Source of the DNA: Roseomonas sp. KE2513
Lineage (GTDB): Bacteria; Pseudomonadota; Alphaproteobacteria; Acetobacterales; Acetobacteraceae
DNA length: 64,000 bases
Assembly: GCF_016107305.1 (NCBI RefSeq)
Contig: NZ_RCVR01000004.1
Span: 124,001 to 188,000 of the forward strand
Reading direction: 5' to 3'
Shown here: in pieces, positions 63,770 to 64,000 of the stretch
Layout: the number at the start of each line of letters is the position of its first letter
Numbering within the stretch: the first letter of the stretch is position 1
Position numbers and translations under genes: made by a program
The notes under the pieces: generated by a model
Told to the model about the DNA's origin: nothing
What the model saw: the letters and a program-made list of their open reading frames with translations, nothing else
Database searches by the model: none

Positions 63770-63834
63770 GCAGGCGATCCCTCACCGGGAGAACAGGAGG
63801 GGGCGGGACCGCAGGGTCCCGCCCCTTTCTTCAT
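63410..63834 (+). repeat. 425-bp near-identical block, copy 2
   Basis: Same length and nearly the same sequence as 62062-62486, from the end of the barrel through the terminator. Confidence 0.9.
63800..63832 (+). terminator. Terminator of ompA copy 2
   Basis: Same 11-bp stem GGGGCGGGACC / GGTCCCGCCCC and T-rich tail as after copy 1. Confidence 0.9.
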
Positions 63835-63912
63835 TGTAGCCCCCTGGCCAAGGGCAAAGCCCTCTTTGGCTCCACGGGCCAAGTCTCCTCCATAGTGCTA
63901 TAGCTGGGCGCC

Positions 63913-64000
63913 ATGATCAGCATTCCCGACCAGAAACTCATCCAGGACGAGATCCTTCGCCAGGTCGCCACGCGCGCTGCCGGCCGCAGCATCTGCCCGA
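63913..64000 (+). CDS. DUF3253-like protein, 5' end only
   Basis: 29 codons visible from ATG 63913: MISIPDQKLIQDEILRQVA, then RAAGRSICP. The pattern I-x-x-EILRxVA...GRSICP fits the start of the DUF3253 (small helical, S-adenosylmethionine-unrelated) family. Continues beyond the window, so the call is tentative. Confidence 0.6.
   Translation, partial: MISIPDQKLIQDEILRQVATRAAGRSICP

Overview
The window looks like a stretch of chromosome from a G+C-rich alphaproteobacterium. The mix of families (PqiABC, Bug-type binding proteins, a cox-type molybdenum-enzyme accessory operon, PleD, an alphaproteobacterial-type LexA box at uvrA) and the very high third-position G+C suggest an Acetobacteraceae / Roseomonas-like member of the Rhodospirillales. 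The taxon is an inference; no rRNA is present.

Left chromosomal part (1-13.46 kb): a minus-strand pqiABC lipid-transport operon, a DUF421 membrane protein, a YihY/BrkB membrane protein, a small HMA metal-binding protein, MsrP without MsrQ, a Bug-type periplasmic binding protein, a GT2-GtrA / GT39 pair that probably modifies an envelope glycolipid, a TauE/SafE permease and a ClC channel with a C-terminal regulatory domain.

Genomic island (13467-29147): a 51-bp direct repeat made of the 3' part of a tRNA-Lys(UUU) gene marks both ends, and a tyrosine integrase lies just inside the left end. A second 22-bp repeat, found once near each end, looks like an integrase arm site. Inside are (i) a lower-G+C block with a Wzx-like flippase, a GT2 glycosyltransferase and a left-handed-beta-helix acyltransferase, set among about 2 kb of apparently decayed DNA; (ii) two paralogous small Gly-rich proteins of unknown function on either side of a broken IS5-type transposase and a tiny membrane protein; (iii) a G+C-rich, tightly coupled replication-type module (HTH protein, two small ORFs, primase-like protein, DUF3987 helicase-like protein, small Zn-ribbon protein); and (iv) a PilZ protein and a 57-codon ORF. 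The layout resembles an integrative element or satellite that carries surface-polysaccharide cargo.

Right chromosomal part (29.1-64 kb): housekeeping genes (tRNA-Lys, cyclophilin, coaD, gyrA, ssb, uvrA, sodB, yajC), a prpB-type lyase, and a complete cox-type accessory operon (coxG-coxD-coxE-split xdhC-MPT-binding/mocA fusion) without any CoxMSL-like structural subunits in view. These are followed by an MFS exporter, an oxidoreductase, RidA, a CHAP protein, PleD, and a catabolic cluster (VOC protein, serine-glyoxylate aminotransferase, ring-opening amidohydrolase, FAD/Fe-S dehydrogenase). The last two of these genes share a 38-bp leader repeat. The window ends with two tandem ompA genes that share a near-identical 425-bp 3' block and a conserved inverted repeat at the same distance upstream, with the remnant of a third ompA copy before them, and then the start of a DUF3253 gene.
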